Origin: Symbiodinium natans | Taxonomy: Eukaryota; Sar; Dinophyceae; Suessiales; Symbiodiniaceae | NCBI GenBank assembly: GCA_905221605.1 | Contig: CAJNDS010002286.1 | Span: forward strand, 319,501-383,500 | Direction of reading: 5' to 3' | DNA length: 64,000 nt | Shown: one piece after another, positions 30,316-40,439 of the stretch | Layout: each line of letters starts with the position of its first letter | Numbering within the stretch: the first letter of the stretch is position 1 | Position numbers and translations under genes: made by a program | The notes under the pieces: generated by a model | The model's database searches: none | Told to the model about the DNA's origin: nothing | The model's input: the letters and a program-made list of their open reading frames with translations, nothing else

Positions 30316-33243
30316 AGCAAATGTATGTTTGTATGGATATAGGATCAGTACGACGAAGTTTTTTTGGGTTTTTGCCGTGTTGTTCTTGCCTTTCTCCAAC
30401 CCTGAGAGGATCTCGAGGGCTTCCGTGTGACTCGGCGACTGCGGACGTATGGCCAGAGTGTACGGGGTTTAGGGTTTTGGGTTTAGGGTTTAGGGTTATA
30501 GGGTTTAGGGTTTAGTACTTTGGGCTGGGACTTCTGCTTGCGGGATACTTCGGCACGTTTTCTCTCTACTCCAAGCTGAAGGCGCGCTGACTACCTTGCA
30601 CAGTAGTGCCTGAAGGTTCCTGGGTACTTTCAAGTAGGGTTTTGAGTGATAGAGTTATAACCATAGTTATAACCCTACTTCTGAGTACACATATGAGCCT
30701 CGCAGTCCGTGAGGATGAGGTGGGTTCAAGTCATACCTGTCTTGGCTATGCTCGCATCGCTCGGAAAGCCCCAGCATGTGCGCTCTCGCTCCAGACACGC
30801 TGGTTGAGTAAGCACCGCCAGCAACGCATTTGGTCCTATGCCGTGCTCACGTATGTAAATGTAAAACAACCGTATGTAAATATAAAACAACCGTATACAA
30901 GTTTTCATATATATATATGTATATAACATGCATGCACGCATATACGATATATGTGTGTAGAACGCAGATGCATCACATAGTCCCAGTACACTCCTGATAG
31001 GCTACGCCCCTCGCCCCACCGAAGGAGCACCCTCCAACAAAATCCTCTCCTGTCTGAGGAGCATTGGGGCGAGTGGGCAGAGGGCTTCGAGGAGGGATTG
31101 GCTAAGTGCATTGTAGCAAATCTGGGATGCTTTGGTTTAGGGTTTAGGGTTTAGGGTTTAGGGTTTAGGGTTTAGGGTTTAGGGTTTAGGGTTTAGGGTT
31201 TAGGGTTTAGGGTTTAGGGTTTAGGGTTTAGGGTTTAGGGTTTAGGGTTTAGGGTTTAGGGACATGGGGATGTTCAGGGTGTTACAGGGCTTGGAGAGCC
31301 CCAGGAGAACCTCGGTAGCCTCGTCGATGAATGTCGAGCGGTAGCACCTTGATTCAGCCTAAACGGAACAACCCTAAAGCCCGAGTTTAGCCCAAATCTG
31401 CAACCTCGAAAGACACCTTGAGACTCTCAGGCTAGACCAAACCAAAACACCCTGAGGACCTTTACTGAGGACGTAAAATGGGAATGGCGAAGGTCAGCAT
31501 ATTCAAGCCAGTTGCAAGTGCTATCTCGTTGTTAGGCTCCGCTGTTAGCTGTCAAACCAGAGAATTTAGAGTCTGAGAGCCAGCGAGAGAGAGAGCGGCT
31601 GCATCTATGAGAAGCAGAATGATTGCTATCGCATTTGGCGAAATCGGCCTCCGTCCGATGTAGCCTTCCGTTCAATTGCTTTCTGATGCACTATTCCTCA
31701 AACGACCAGCTTTCATGCCTTTGAAGGCAAGGGCACTTGGAAAGTCAAAAGCTTCACTCTAAAACCCGTGCCCCATAAAGCGCACAGGTCTGCCACCTTC
31801 CTGATGACTGTGATCTCATCGGAACTCTTAGAGGCAGAAGTTAGAGCAACTTTTTGCACATGTCTTCAGCCGAACCACTTGGCAGAGCCTCTTTCTGGGG
31901 TTGTTTTGGAGCCCTGAAAAGTCTTGCAAGCGTAAGCCCAGCACCTCTCAGCAGACTCTTGAACTTTCTCTGCTTGACCCTAGTAAGTCCTACAAACCCT
32001 GTAAACCCAAACACTTAAAACTCCAAACCCTAAGCCCTAAACCCTAAACCCCCTTGGGGTCCTGTACGCCAGGAGCGGCGGCGCAACAGGGAAGCCCATG
32101 CGGATGGCGCGGAGGTCACCACCGAGGCGAGAGGGGGGGGTTCAGGGTCCTTCAAAAATATAGGGGTTTTGGTAGGGTGATAGTGGCTAGTTTGGGTCTT
32201 TAGGAAGGTTTAGAGTTGGATTTATGGGGTTTTGGCAGGGTTCTTATAGGGGCTTTAGGTCTTACAGGGTTCAGGCTTTCTGTTGGTTCGGATTTCTTTC
32301 TCCGCGCCATGTTTGTCGCCTACTTGCCTAATGTCTTCCAAGAGAACACTTCCGTCAGGCAGCGCCATCAACAGCCAGCATTTCTCAGGGTTTAGGGTTT
32401 AGGGTTTAGGTTTAGGGTAAGCGATCTGAAGCTTGTACACCGACATCCCGCCCCCCCAAAACCCCTAGACCCCCGAAGCCGTGCGCGGACTGCCGAAATC
32501 CCCCAAAACCCCCCTCTATCCCCAAAGCGCCCCCAAAACCTCCCGGAACCCCCGAAACGGCGTGCCGAGTGCGGAGCGCCCGAAGAGAGGCGATCCGACA
32601 TGCCCTTCGCTCCGAGCATCCCGAGACGCGGTACGTGGTTGCCAACGTGCCCCTCGGACCGGCGAAGGATGGGAGCGCCCACAGAAAGCTCCAGAGAAGA
32701 GCCCTCCCCTAAACCCTAATTAAACCCTAAACCCTAAACCCTAAACCCAAAAAAAGGAAGGAAGCCTAGCTGTGAAAGAGAGGCCCCAAATCCCCCCATG
32801 TTCTTCAAGGCCCATAAACCCTAAACGTTAAACCCAAAAACCCTAAACCCCTAAAGCCTAAAACCCTAAAGCCCTAAAACCCTAAACCCTAAAACCCTAA
32901 AACCCTAAACCCTAAATTCTACAACCCTAAACCCCTTAAACAACCTCAAGCCCAAAACCGTACGAACCGATGCCCAGAAAGAGCCATGTCGAAGCAGGGT
33001 TTATATTACTGTTATTGGTGAGTGTATATATAAGGTTCCTGTTTTAATATTGGTGAGTGTATATACCTGGTGTCCTTTTTGGGTTTAGGGTTTAGGGTTT
33101 AGGGTTTAGGGTACAAGAAATATATACCCGACTTCAGTGTACCTTTCGACAGCCCCAGGCATGGGATTCCCTGCCAAGCGCTGAGTTGGCTCATGTGGCT
33201 GCTGCCGGACCGAGGGAAGGACCTCCTCCTGGCGGGAAATTGA
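22747..33243 (+). CDS. short-chain dehydrogenase/reductase, retinol-dehydrogenase-like (multi-exon, 5' incomplete)
   Basis: NAD(P)(H)-dependent oxidoreductase of the classical SDR superfamily. Eleven + strand exons carry the family landmarks in order: the GIG part of the TGxxxGIG dinucleotide-binding loop, the beta2 strand VVFAGVRS, the acidic loop [15 protein letters not shown] (NNAG motif), [12 protein letters not shown] (helix alpha4 with its Asn), VVNVGSI with the catalytic Ser region, [10 protein letters not shown] (catalytic Tyr and Lys, YxxxK), the [12 protein letters not shown] strand and Pro-Gly motif, and a C-terminal exon with the Leu-Pro-Asp-Arg block found in retinol/hydroxysteroid dehydrogenases, ending in TGA at 33241-33243. 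Codon phase is kept at eight junctions. The first exon, with the TG of TGxxxGIG, and two or more exons between 29453 and 33159 are not identified. Substrate cannot be told. Confidence 0.88.
23418..23531. repeat. AT-rich duplicated element
   Basis: A 50-base unit (AAACxCAxGAGGATATTGAxxATA) is present twice, flanked by AGAACCAT and ATGGTTCT, so the whole block is a small inverted-ended element in an SDR intron. (TA)n lies just before, at 23237-23263. Confidence 0.65.
23570..23608 (+). CDS. SDR exon: beta2 strand
   Basis: Acceptor GCAG at 23566-23569. The frame reads [13 protein letters not shown], the strand ending in Arg that selects the cofactor in many SDRs. A GA donor at 23609 (phase 0) joins to the next exon in frame. 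Confidence 0.8.
23815..23960. mobile_element. inverted-repeat element F, copy 4, internally duplicated
   Basis: CCTAGGACCCAGAGGCACTTTTCCCC recurs as TCTAGGCCCCAGAGGCACTTTTCCCC 54 bases later; the right end CCCAGGTCAGTCCTGGG is itself palindromic. It sits just before the SDR exon at 23990. Confidence 0.55.
23990..24055 (+). CDS. SDR exon: beta3 strand
   Basis: Acceptor TTCAG at 23985-23989. The frame reads [20 protein letters not shown], with the Leu-Asp-Val motif that contacts the adenine ring. GC donor at 24056, phase 0. Confidence 0.87.
24379..24425 (+). CDS. SDR exon: helix alphaD
   Basis: Acceptor TTCAG before 24379. The frame reads [16 protein letters not shown] and continues DVTSTEK in phase 0. 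A GT donor at 24426 (phase 2) is completed by G at 25708. A long TTTAGGG array follows at 24451. Confidence 0.86.
24451..24544 (+). repeat. telomeric array (TTTAGGG)n
   Basis: Thirteen to fourteen near-perfect heptamers starting 25 bases after the donor at 24426. Confidence 0.95.
24818..24990 (+). repeat. poly-G rich tract
   Basis: About 170 bases of G with scattered C, T and A in the SDR intron 24426-25707. The minus-strand proline-rich frame across it is an artefact. Confidence 0.95.
25589..25707. mobile_element. inverted-repeat element A, copy 3, ending at a splice acceptor
   Basis: Left end CTTCATGGTACTTATGAACC, right end AAGTATCATGAACCTCCAAG. The final AG is the acceptor of the NNAG exon, so the element supplies the 3' splice site of the 24426-25707 intron. 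Confidence 0.7.
25708..25782 (+). CDS. SDR exon: NNAG motif
   Basis: The frame reads [20 protein letters not shown]; the NNAG motif is diagnostic. The acceptor AG (25706-25707) is the last two bases of an inverted-repeat element. A GC donor at 25783 in phase 2 is completed by C at 26553. Confidence 0.92.
26553..26628 (+). CDS. SDR exon: helix alpha4, [12 protein letters not shown]
   Basis: Acceptor AG at 26551-26552. The frame reads [20 protein letters not shown]. The Asn in DVN belongs to the SDR catalytic tetrad. A GC donor at 26629 (phase 0) follows CAG. Confidence 0.92.
26845..26926 (+). CDS. SDR exon: catalytic serine strand
   Basis: Acceptor TCAG before 26845. The frame reads [20 protein letters not shown] then SPTTPAMG. 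Serines after the VVNVGS strand supply the catalytic Ser. The GC donor at 26927 starts GCTAC, the same five bases that open the next exon at 27651. Confidence 0.92.
26967..27090. mobile_element. inverted-repeat element A, copy 4
   Basis: CTTGGAGGTTCATGGTACTC at the left and CAGTACCATGGACCCCGAAG at the right. It starts 40 bases after the GC donor of the catalytic-serine exon. Confidence 0.7.
27293..27420. mobile_element. inverted-repeat element G (TTGGTAGCCCC family), copy 1
   Basis: CTTGGTAGCCCCGCGGTACC at the left, GATGGTTACTGGGCTACCAA at the right, inner AAAAACCC / GGGTTTT blocks. Non-coding, SDR intron. Confidence 0.65.
27651..27699 (+). CDS. SDR exon: YxxxK active site
   Basis: Acceptor CGAG before 27651. 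The frame reads [15 protein letters not shown]: catalytic Tyr and Lys spaced Y-x-x-x-K, then the helix that packs on the cofactor. A GC donor at 27700 in phase 2 is completed by G at 28307. Confidence 0.93.
28155..28244 (-). repeat. telomeric array (CCCTAAA)n
   Basis: About 13 CCCTAAA units upstream of the SDR micro-exon at 28307. Confidence 0.95.
28307..28334 (+). CDS. SDR micro-exon
   Basis: Only 28 bases: acceptor GCAG before 28307, reading LELARYNIS, and GC donor at 28335. Phase fits on both sides, giving [17 protein letters not shown] across three exons. Confidence 0.86.
28681..28770 (+). repeat. (CT)n / CTCTCG microsatellite
   Basis: Pyrimidine-rich run of CTCT, CTCG and CTGT, followed at 28830-28865 by TATA/TATG repeats. 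Intronic. Confidence 0.9.
29389..29453 (+). CDS. SDR exon: Pro-Gly motif
   Basis: Acceptor AG at 29387-29388. The frame reads [19 protein letters not shown]. The Pro-Gly after the strand is conserved and lies near the nicotinamide. GT donor at 29454 (phase 2) is the likely end. Confidence 0.87.
30136..30315 (+). repeat. (ATTT)n, (TA)n and (TATG)n microsatellites
   Basis: Consecutive tetranucleotide and dinucleotide repeats in the SDR gene interval. Tyr/Ile/Cys-rich frames here are artefacts. Confidence 0.9.
30609..30704. mobile_element. inverted-repeat element A, copy 5
   Basis: CTGAAGGTTCCTGGGTACTT at the left and GAGTACACATATGAGCCTCG at the right; TTATAACCATAGTTATAA palindrome inside. Diverged. 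Confidence 0.5.
31135..31260 (+). repeat. telomeric array (TTTAGGG)n
   Basis: Eighteen perfect heptamers. The 31261-33158 interval holds no confident exon; a weak reading [18 protein letters not shown] lies at about 32289-32342. Confidence 0.95.
33159..33243 (+). CDS. SDR last exon with stop
   Basis: Acceptor CCAG before 33159. The frame reads [20 protein letters not shown], then DLLLAGN and TGA. The Trp-Leu-x-Trp-Leu-Leu-Pro-Asp-Arg block is typical of the C-terminus of retinol-dehydrogenase-like SDRs. Assignment to this gene rests on family pattern and strand, since the preceding exons are missing. Confidence 0.72.
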
Positions 33244-33383
33244 AAAAAGAGAGCGCGCTGAAAAGAGAGAGGCTGGGTTTAGGGTCCTAGGGTTTAGGGT
33301 TATAGGCTTTATTTAGGGTCTAGAGTTCAGGGTTTAGGTTTTTTGGGTTTAGGGGAGAGTGAGAGAGAAAAGACAGAGAGAGG

Positions 33384-33414
<31 letters not shown>

Positions 33415-36400
33415 TTGTGGCCTACTTTAGCTTTCAGAGTGGACATCCTGGTAGGGTTGTTCCAGTTTTTGGCAGGGTTTTTCTGCAACTCGACACTGTC
33501 TTCTCGACATGTCTACAAAATAGTTTCCAGTCGCAACAGTTTGACATGTCTGAAAACATAGTATCCAGTTCCAGATTTTGGCAGAAGGGTATGTCTGTGC
33601 CAAGCAGAGCCTCGCATTCGAAACAGCAGGAGAACCTGGGCCATGCGTCTACCATTCTGGCAGAGTTGTTCAGCAAGCTGTGTGTTTGGACGTTTAGGGT
33701 TTAGGGGGGCGGTTCCCCATAGAATCAATGCCTTAAGAGTTATGTAGGGGAGGTATAACCGATAAAACCGTACGTAACGAGGGTCCCAGGTATGTCAGCC
33801 CTTATAAACCATGAACCCCTAACCCTATAAACCCCAAACTCCCAAACCCCAGACCCCAAACCCTAAAACCCTAATTAAACTCCAAACCCAAAACCCTAAT
33901 TTAACCCTAAGCTGTGATAATATGATTTCATGCCGCCTGGGCTCCAGTGCCGTTTGCACACCCCCAAAAAAACCGCCTCCGTCGGTCAGGCCGAGGGGTC
34001 GGGGGGGTGGGGGGGGGGGAGAACAATTGAGGGGAGCCAGGGCATTGTGGTTTCTTTGTTTTGGGGTTGAATAAGGGTTTAGGGCACATTCGCTTCGGAG
34101 TCCTGATTTTTTTGGTTGGGTGTGCTCTTGAGTTATGAAGTGTCCTGACACGTCCTTGCAGGTGTGAGCTGGGCCATGTGTCGCAGCTGACACGGGCTGA
34201 CTCAGGGCATCTTGGCCTCAATGATGGACTTAGGGTTTAGGGTTTAGGGTTTAGGGTTTAGGGTTTAGGGTTTAGGGTTTAGGGTTTAGGGTTTAGGGTT
34301 TAGGGTTTAGGGTTTAGGGTAGTTTTTGACTTGCCAAGGTCAGGCTAGGCCATGGACAAATGCCCACCTCTCGAAGTCACGAAGCTTGTGGAGCAAAAGC
34401 GCCCCAATGCTCTTTGGCGTTTCCCCCCCCCCCCCCCCGATGCCCGGATCTTCACCAGCTCTGGCTCCAGAAAAGCCAGCGCTGGATGTCGATGGGATCC
34501 GACATGGCTGGAGCGCGCAATGCTGATACCGGAGTCGGTGCAGCCTCCTTCGCACTCACGTATCCCGAGTCGCGAGAATCACGCCCCTTGCATTCTGCCA
34601 TGCCCCGAACTTCTGAAGACGGATCGCGAAGGTAGAGTTGGAGTTCATGCGACTTGCATCGAGTCCTTGGGACAGGACTTTGGCACTATAGTTGCCATCT
34701 CACCGGCCGCTTGCGCCGCCGAAGAGAAACAAAAACAAGCGGTGTGAACACGAATCGCACGTTTGCAGTGTGCACGCGAACGTAAGCCTGCGACGCCCAC
34801 CAAGGTCGCATCGACGGGCCGAGACCGAAAATACACCGCAAGCTCAAAGGGGTTTAGGGTTTAGGGTTTAGGGTTTAGGGTAAACCCTAGAAAAAGAAAG
34901 TAAAGCTGCCTCTCCACGCGGGGTTGTCGCCGTGCTTGTCCCGGTCGTTGCCTGCCATTCTAGGGCCGCACAGTCGCAGTTCGCCTTTTTCTCGGGAACC
35001 ATTCTTGCGATGAGTGGGCTGCGGTGCTTTTGTGTTCCCTGCGTCATCGACATGTCCAGAACTTATGCCCTGCGGAGGCGGCACACCCAGTAGACCCAGT
35101 AGACGCCAACCTGGGCACCCTCCACCGGGCAGTTTCAGGCGCCGCGACTTTTTTCCGTTACGGCCGAAAGCCATCCCAAGTGAGCATCCACGCCGGCGCC
35201 CGCTGCGTGCGCTTGTGCGCGAGGCACGCCCCGCGAAGCTCAGCCATCAAGCGTCGATGGTTTGTCGCATGCCACGGAAAAATGCGAAGACGACGCTTTC
35301 GGGCCGCGCCCTGCGCCCGGCGAGTCGCCCCTCTCTCCACCGTAGGGACCGCTACGCAAAAGGACACCGCATAGTCCGCTCAGCTTCAGATTCAGTCTCG
35401 TCGTGCTTCCGTATGACGGCAGAAGATGCGGGGGGGACCACGCGCACGAGAGCAGGGAGCGGACAAGAAGGACGCTGAGCAGCGGAACAGACAATATAGG
35501 GTTTAGGGCTTTTCCTTGGAGGTTCATGGATACTTCTAAGCAGGGTCAAAAGTATGGTTCATATGATTATAGCCTTGTTTAGGGCCCACTTATAAGTAGC
35601 CATGAGCCTTCAAGTAGGGGTTTATAGGGGTCCCAGCATGTCGCGGCCAGGATTTTTGAGAGGCAGCCAGAGTTCCGAGAGACGCCTCCCGTGAAATTGT
35701 AAGTCTCCATGTCATTGCTATGGGCCATGAGCCCCATTTTCCCGGACCAATGCCCTGCGTCCGCTGCATGACCCCGAGCGCCACTCTTGAGTGCGCGGCG
35801 CAACGTTATCTGATCACAAGTGGCATGCTTTTGGGGAGGGATTGCCCGGCTTGTTCCGGTCGACGCAACGCTACCGTGGGCCTGCTGCCGACGTGAGGCC
35901 CCTCTCTTCTGGAGTTCTGCCTCCTTTGTGGACTTAGTGGTCGGGAAGTAAAACGTTGGCAGCGTCCATCGCCATGATCAGGTCAGGTTGGGGTGTGCAA
36001 CACGCGGGCACTTGTGCACTCACTGCATGCCCCACCTTCCCGGAACTCGAGTTGCAATTCCCTTTTTCGTTCTCTTCTGACGGCCTGTTCGCGTGTCGCT
36101 ACTGCTCGCGGCTGTTCCACGCAAGTGCTGGTGCGCGACCCGTTGCCCCTGACTCCGCACTGTAGCGATTGCGCAGAGGTGCGCTTGAGCGAGCCACTGA
36201 CCCGTCGGCCGTCGGGGCTGCAGTTGCATGCCGCGCTATGCCGAATTGGGGCCGACGGCTGCCGCATTCGGTGCCAAGCCAATCCTGACTTAATCTGACG
36301 CAACCTTGATGCGCGCACGAGGGCCCTCGCAAATCTAAACGAATCTAACCGCTACGCGACCCGGCCTCGGCCGTACATCGTCATCGTTACCATCCTCATG

Positions 36401-37820
36401 CTGTCGTCACGTTCTCGAGGCCAAGGCTTGTAAGTTGATAACCCGCCGAGGCCTCGGGCCGCAGAAAATCTGGGAGCATAAAGCAGGTATCCCACCTTTC
36501 CCCCTGACGAGGCTGCAGGTGGGAGGGAGAGGTGAGGCCGCCCTGGCAACGGGCAGCACAGCAACCTTGCGGGCTGCGTAGCCCGACAGATCGCACCGAC
36601 ACTTGCGAACATTTGCGAACGCCTGCGAGCCAAAGTGCGTATTATTTGGATCGGCCTCCCAGCTTTCAAAACGAGAGCCTCCGCTTCGCTGTTTTGTCCG
36701 GCTGCTTGCAACTCCATCACGTGCGTTTTTTTGGCTACAGCCCCAAGTTTCAGCCTCCAAGAGAGCTAGGATACCTATTGGCATGCAGGACTTCGGCTTG
36801 ACTTGTGAGGGCCTGCTGGATTGAAGAAGCAGGCCCTATTTATGGCCTCCCGGTTCGAATATCGTTGAACTCCCGTTCCCGATGCCTTGCGGCCGGATGC
36901 GGGACCACGCGAAGGGTGTGGATTTCGCGCTTTGAAAACGCGGTGCTGGCAACGGCTCGGTCAGCTGCTCCCCTGCCCGTGCCCGCTGCTGCACGAAAGG
37001 CACTTGTCATGCGACATTTTTACTCATCCTGTACATCATCACGCGCACTAAGACAAACGTCGGGATTGAGCGCCGGGGATTTCCAGCTGCCGGCAGTGTT
37101 GGACAGAGGTTTTCGCTCCACATGCCAAAGATGCTGTTGCTGCGAGCAATCCGGGGCCCCGAAATGGATGGCAAACCAGTTGGTCACCAGTTGGTCGCGG
37201 CTTGTTTCTCCAGGCGTCGCCTGTGTTGTGATAGAAGCTCCGTTGGCTGTGGCACGAGCCTATGCTCAGTGTCAGCCAATGCGTTTATGCAGCACGCGCA
37301 ACAACAAAGAAAGTAAGTAAGTCGCCGGAAGGGCCGTCCTGGCACAGCGAGAACAATTCTACACGAAATCATGAATCCGTCAACGTGAACTGGAGCCAAA
37401 CATGGGCATTGGGCGCCTGGCATTGCCAGCTTCCCGGTGCTTGTTTCATTTCCAAACTGCTGGGCCATGAATGGTTGGGTCGTCCGAGGATGCGAACTCT
37501 GCGTGGTTGCCATGAATGAAACCTCGAAGTTTGCGGGTCGGGCGTGACCCGTGTCCGCCGGTGTCCGCAGTTCGGACTGCGCCGGTCGTTGGCGAGCATT
37601 CCCCCGACTTTGCCGAGGCGTGCGTCCGGCGAGGCATTTTTTCTTGATGACGCACATATCTCTGCCCGTCCGGGACGCAGGCCCTGACGACTGGCCATGG
37701 CTGGTATTCGCGCCGGCTGTTCTTGTGAACGCGTGCAGCTTCCGGTCCTGGAACCTGCACACCGAGCCATGTTGCCTTCCCAGTCTCGGCCGCAACGTGG
37801 CTTCCGGATGCTTCCGGTGC
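33244..37820. other. intergenic stretch downstream of the SDR gene, no gene recognised
   Basis: From 33.25 to 34.87 kb telomeric arrays (34230-34321) and (GA)n (33355-33416) continue. From 34.9 kb the sequence becomes GC-rich and free of heptamers except near 35.5 kb. Open frames of 100-230 codons occur on both strands between 35.0 and 37.9 kb, but they overlap each other, carry no family motif and fit random GC-rich sequence. I see no gene I can support here. Confidence 0.55.
35515..35618. mobile_element. inverted-repeat element A, copy 6
   Basis: CTTGGAGGTTCATGGATACTT at the left and AGTAGCCATGAGCCTTCAAG at the right. It lies with a single short telomeric remnant inside the otherwise telomere-free island. 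Confidence 0.65.
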
Positions 37821-37828
37821 ACCCCTCC

Positions 37829-38440
37829 GGCGTGGACGACGCCGCCTGCCCCTGCTGCCAGGCCCGGGTGCTTGCGACCAGCCATGACCAGCCATGCTCG
37901 GCGAGTGTGCCACAGCAGTGGCTGTACACACCATCACGCTTGGGCCCTAGGCGTTTCGCCTTCCTTGAGGACCTATGATGCGATGGCAAGCTCCGTATGG
38001 GCACCACAGCTGCCCCGAAGCTGGGGTCTCTAGCAACAACCGGACTGCGCCTCAGGGACTCGAGCATGAACGAATATGGTGATCTTGGTTTTTTTGCCGT
38101 GGCATGGAATGGTGGTCACGTGAAACATGAAAGGCTGTGTCGACGAAACAAAACATGTCATTTACGTCTGCACGCAGGTTCGACCTCGTCGTGTACGGAG
38201 CGTGTGCAGCGCTGCGATGCCACGCTGGTGTCCCTGCTCACGCGATCGGGGCACCTGCAGCCATGCGCAGCGGCGTGGACGGAGCCGTGCTGCGGGTGGC
38301 CGAGCGCAAGCACGCCGCGTACCGTGAAATCAAGCGAGAAGGCCACAAACGCTCGTCGTGCTGGGCTCCGAGGTGGGCGGCCGCTGGAATGCCCAGGCCC
38401 GGAGGGCCTTGCGGCCCGAGCGAAGGAGAAAAAGGTGCGG
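37829..38440 (+). pseudogene. decayed dinoflagellate retrotransposon ORF, C-terminal part (copy R1)
   Basis: Fragments in three frames, all + strand: PQQWLYT (about 37909), RFDLVVYGA (38176), RCDATLVSLLTRSGHLQP (about 38213), VDGAVLRVAERKHAAYREIK (about 38275) and VVLGSEVGGRWNAQARR (about 38358). Read together they match the C-terminal block of a multicopy dinoflagellate non-LTR retroelement protein as I know it. The D-A-T-L-V then K-x-x-x-Y spacing resembles a restriction-like (PD-(D/E)XK type) endonuclease; that functional reading is inference. At least three frameshifts show it is dead. Confidence 0.68.
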
Positions 38441-38987
38441 AGAAACAAACATGTCCGGTACTATAATCGTTGATTAGTCGCTGCGTGCCCAGACAAGGCA
38501 GTTTGGAGTATCAAGCAAAACTGCGTTGAACCGGCCATCGACATCGCATGCAAACGATGCCTGGAATTCGATCCGGCTCACTGCGACATGCGTGCAGTCC
38601 GTGCTCAAAGCTTGACCAACTCCTCGCCGAGAAACTCAGGAAGTCCCGTGCCTTCCGAGGACAACTATACACCGCACGTTACTGCACGCGATGTCTAAAC
38701 TGTGACTGAGCGTGACATCACGTCAATGTCAAAGCATTGAAAGCATCTGCGTTTTAGTCCATTGGATGGTGCATAAAGTCCACGAATACATCGCGTGCGG
38801 TGTCAAAGTTTCGCTTTGGATGCCGGTGAAAAGGTGCGAGAAAAAAACTCCCAGCTCTCCTTGCAATCACCCTGTTCATGGGGCAGAGACCTTGTTGGCA
38901 ACATGTGCGAAAGCCCGAGGGCTAATGCTCCAGCGTACGAGCAAGGACTTTGCTTGGCCTCACCCCGCCAGCGACTTGGACGTGGAA

Positions 38988-39267
38988 CAGTAGCCGAACG
39001 CCGGTGCGAGGTGGCCTGACCGCACGCTGCCAGGCACTGACCGCGGCAGAGCTTGCGCCAGGCAATGCCGAAACTCGAGCCGCCCTGACCGACCCTGCCA
39101 AGCGACCGTCCCAACCGTGGGAGCCCGTCCCGCCAGAGCATCTGCAGTTCCAGCCGTCCTCGCCCACGCACCTGACCTCCTCGGCAGTCGCACGCAGCCT
39201 TCGCGAAGCCAAGCGAGGGAGTGCACCGGGTCCCTATTGGGCCAGGCGGATGATGTCGAGCTGCTAA
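38988..39267 (+). pseudogene. retrotransposon ORF fragment, region before the reverse transcriptase (copy R2)
   Basis: The frame includes LTARCQALTAAELAPGN, LTDPAKRPSQPWEPVPPEH and AVARSLREAKRGSAPGP. The last block (Arg-rich, then G-x-APGP) is the conserved lead-in to the reverse transcriptase in these elements. The frame stops at 39267 where the RT should continue. Confidence 0.62.
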
Positions 39268-39647
39268 CTGAAGCAGTAAATTCGGACGACCTTGCACCAG
39301 CGCAGCTAAATCTCCGAGCATCATGACGCAGCATGGTTCACTGTTCCAGCGGTGCCCGCCCCCCACACACACACACATCGTGCCCGGGCCCGACGCGCAG
39401 CTGGCTCTTTGTCCCACTGCTGCACGCGGCGGCCGGGGGCGGCTCCATCTCAAGCTTTTTTGCATGGGACGTTTGTTTTTTTTTCCGGGACGGCACCTGC
39501 ATCCTGTGTGTAACCCTGCACATGTCTACGACATGCCCTATCGGCTGGAGCGCGCCACCCTTTAGGCGCATCTCGGCGACCGCTGCCCAGCAGGCCCTCA
39601 CTGCACTGCCCATCGCACCACCAACCGATGCCACGCTTGGCCAACTC

Positions 39648-40272
39648 ACAGAATCTCGCAGCTCCCGCACGATGGCCAGGTCTCCCTCCTCCAGGCAGCC
39701 CCTGATGCATCCATTGCCTTTACCGCCACGGCGCCTCCTTGTCAACCTGCGGCGGGCCCGCCGAGGAGCTGCCCCGGGGCCCAGCAGATACACAGCAGAA
39801 GTCTTCCGTTTAGTACTGCTTAGTCCTCGATGATGATGATGATGAAGATGATAATGATGATGATGATGATGATGATGACGATGCCTCCCCCTCCCCCTCG
39901 ACTCCGCAACATGTCGGTGCCGGCGGTGGCTCGATGTTTACGGGGACCATCGTGCTGCATGCCCCCGGTCAGGCCACTTGCGTGCACGGGGCGCACCTCT
40001 GGGACGGGCTGCCGCTCGCGTCTGTCGCGAGGCTGGTGCAACCGCCAGCACTAGCGCCAGCACTCCGCGCCAGCGTCACTTTTGCGTGGGTAGCCCGCTG
40101 GTCCGCGCTCCTCTCCTTCGCCGCAGCGCGGGCGTTTGCCGCCAGCCTCCTTTCTCTCCCGACTGCAGGCACAGCCAACGTTGATGGCCTGACGCCGGAC
40201 CTGAGCGAGGTCCTTGCCGACCAGCGTTGGGAGGTCGCCCCCCTCGCCAGCCGCCTACCGCTGACGGCATGA
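39648..40272 (+). pseudogene. retrotransposon ORF copy R3, internally deleted
   Basis: Blocks in order: LLVNLRRARRGAAPGPS (about 39739), a (GAT)n run, ARVCREAGA (about 40012, the segment before the endonuclease-like domain) and ARWSALLSFAAARAFAASLL with SEVLADQRWE and a stop at 40272 (the C-terminus). The whole RT and most of the endonuclease-like part are missing, so this is an internally deleted copy. The order matches the family consensus. Confidence 0.62.
39828..39880 (+). repeat. (GAT)n microsatellite inside retroelement copy R3
   Basis: About 16 GAT/AAT triplets directly after the LRRARRGAAPGP block. Confidence 0.92.
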
Positions 40273-40439
40273 TGCCGTCCGGCCACCAGGGCCGGTGTGG
40301 CTCCGACAGTGCCTATAGAGACCCATGCGGTGCTGAAAAAATTGCGAAAAAAAACACCTCACAGCTTTTTGTCGCTGTCACCACGCACCTCGCCCATGGC
40401 CAGGTCCCTGAACGGGCTGTCGCTGGCCTGGCATTGGGA

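Noticed and set aside
30002-30399. Tyr/Ile/Cys/Met-repeat ORFs on both strands
   Set aside because: Translation of (ATTT)n and (TATG)n microsatellites.
37184-38067. Overlapping 233- and 232-codon minus-strand ORFs
   Set aside because: No motif, mutually overlapping in different frames, typical of GC-rich sequence; the + strand here holds recognisable retroelement fragments.
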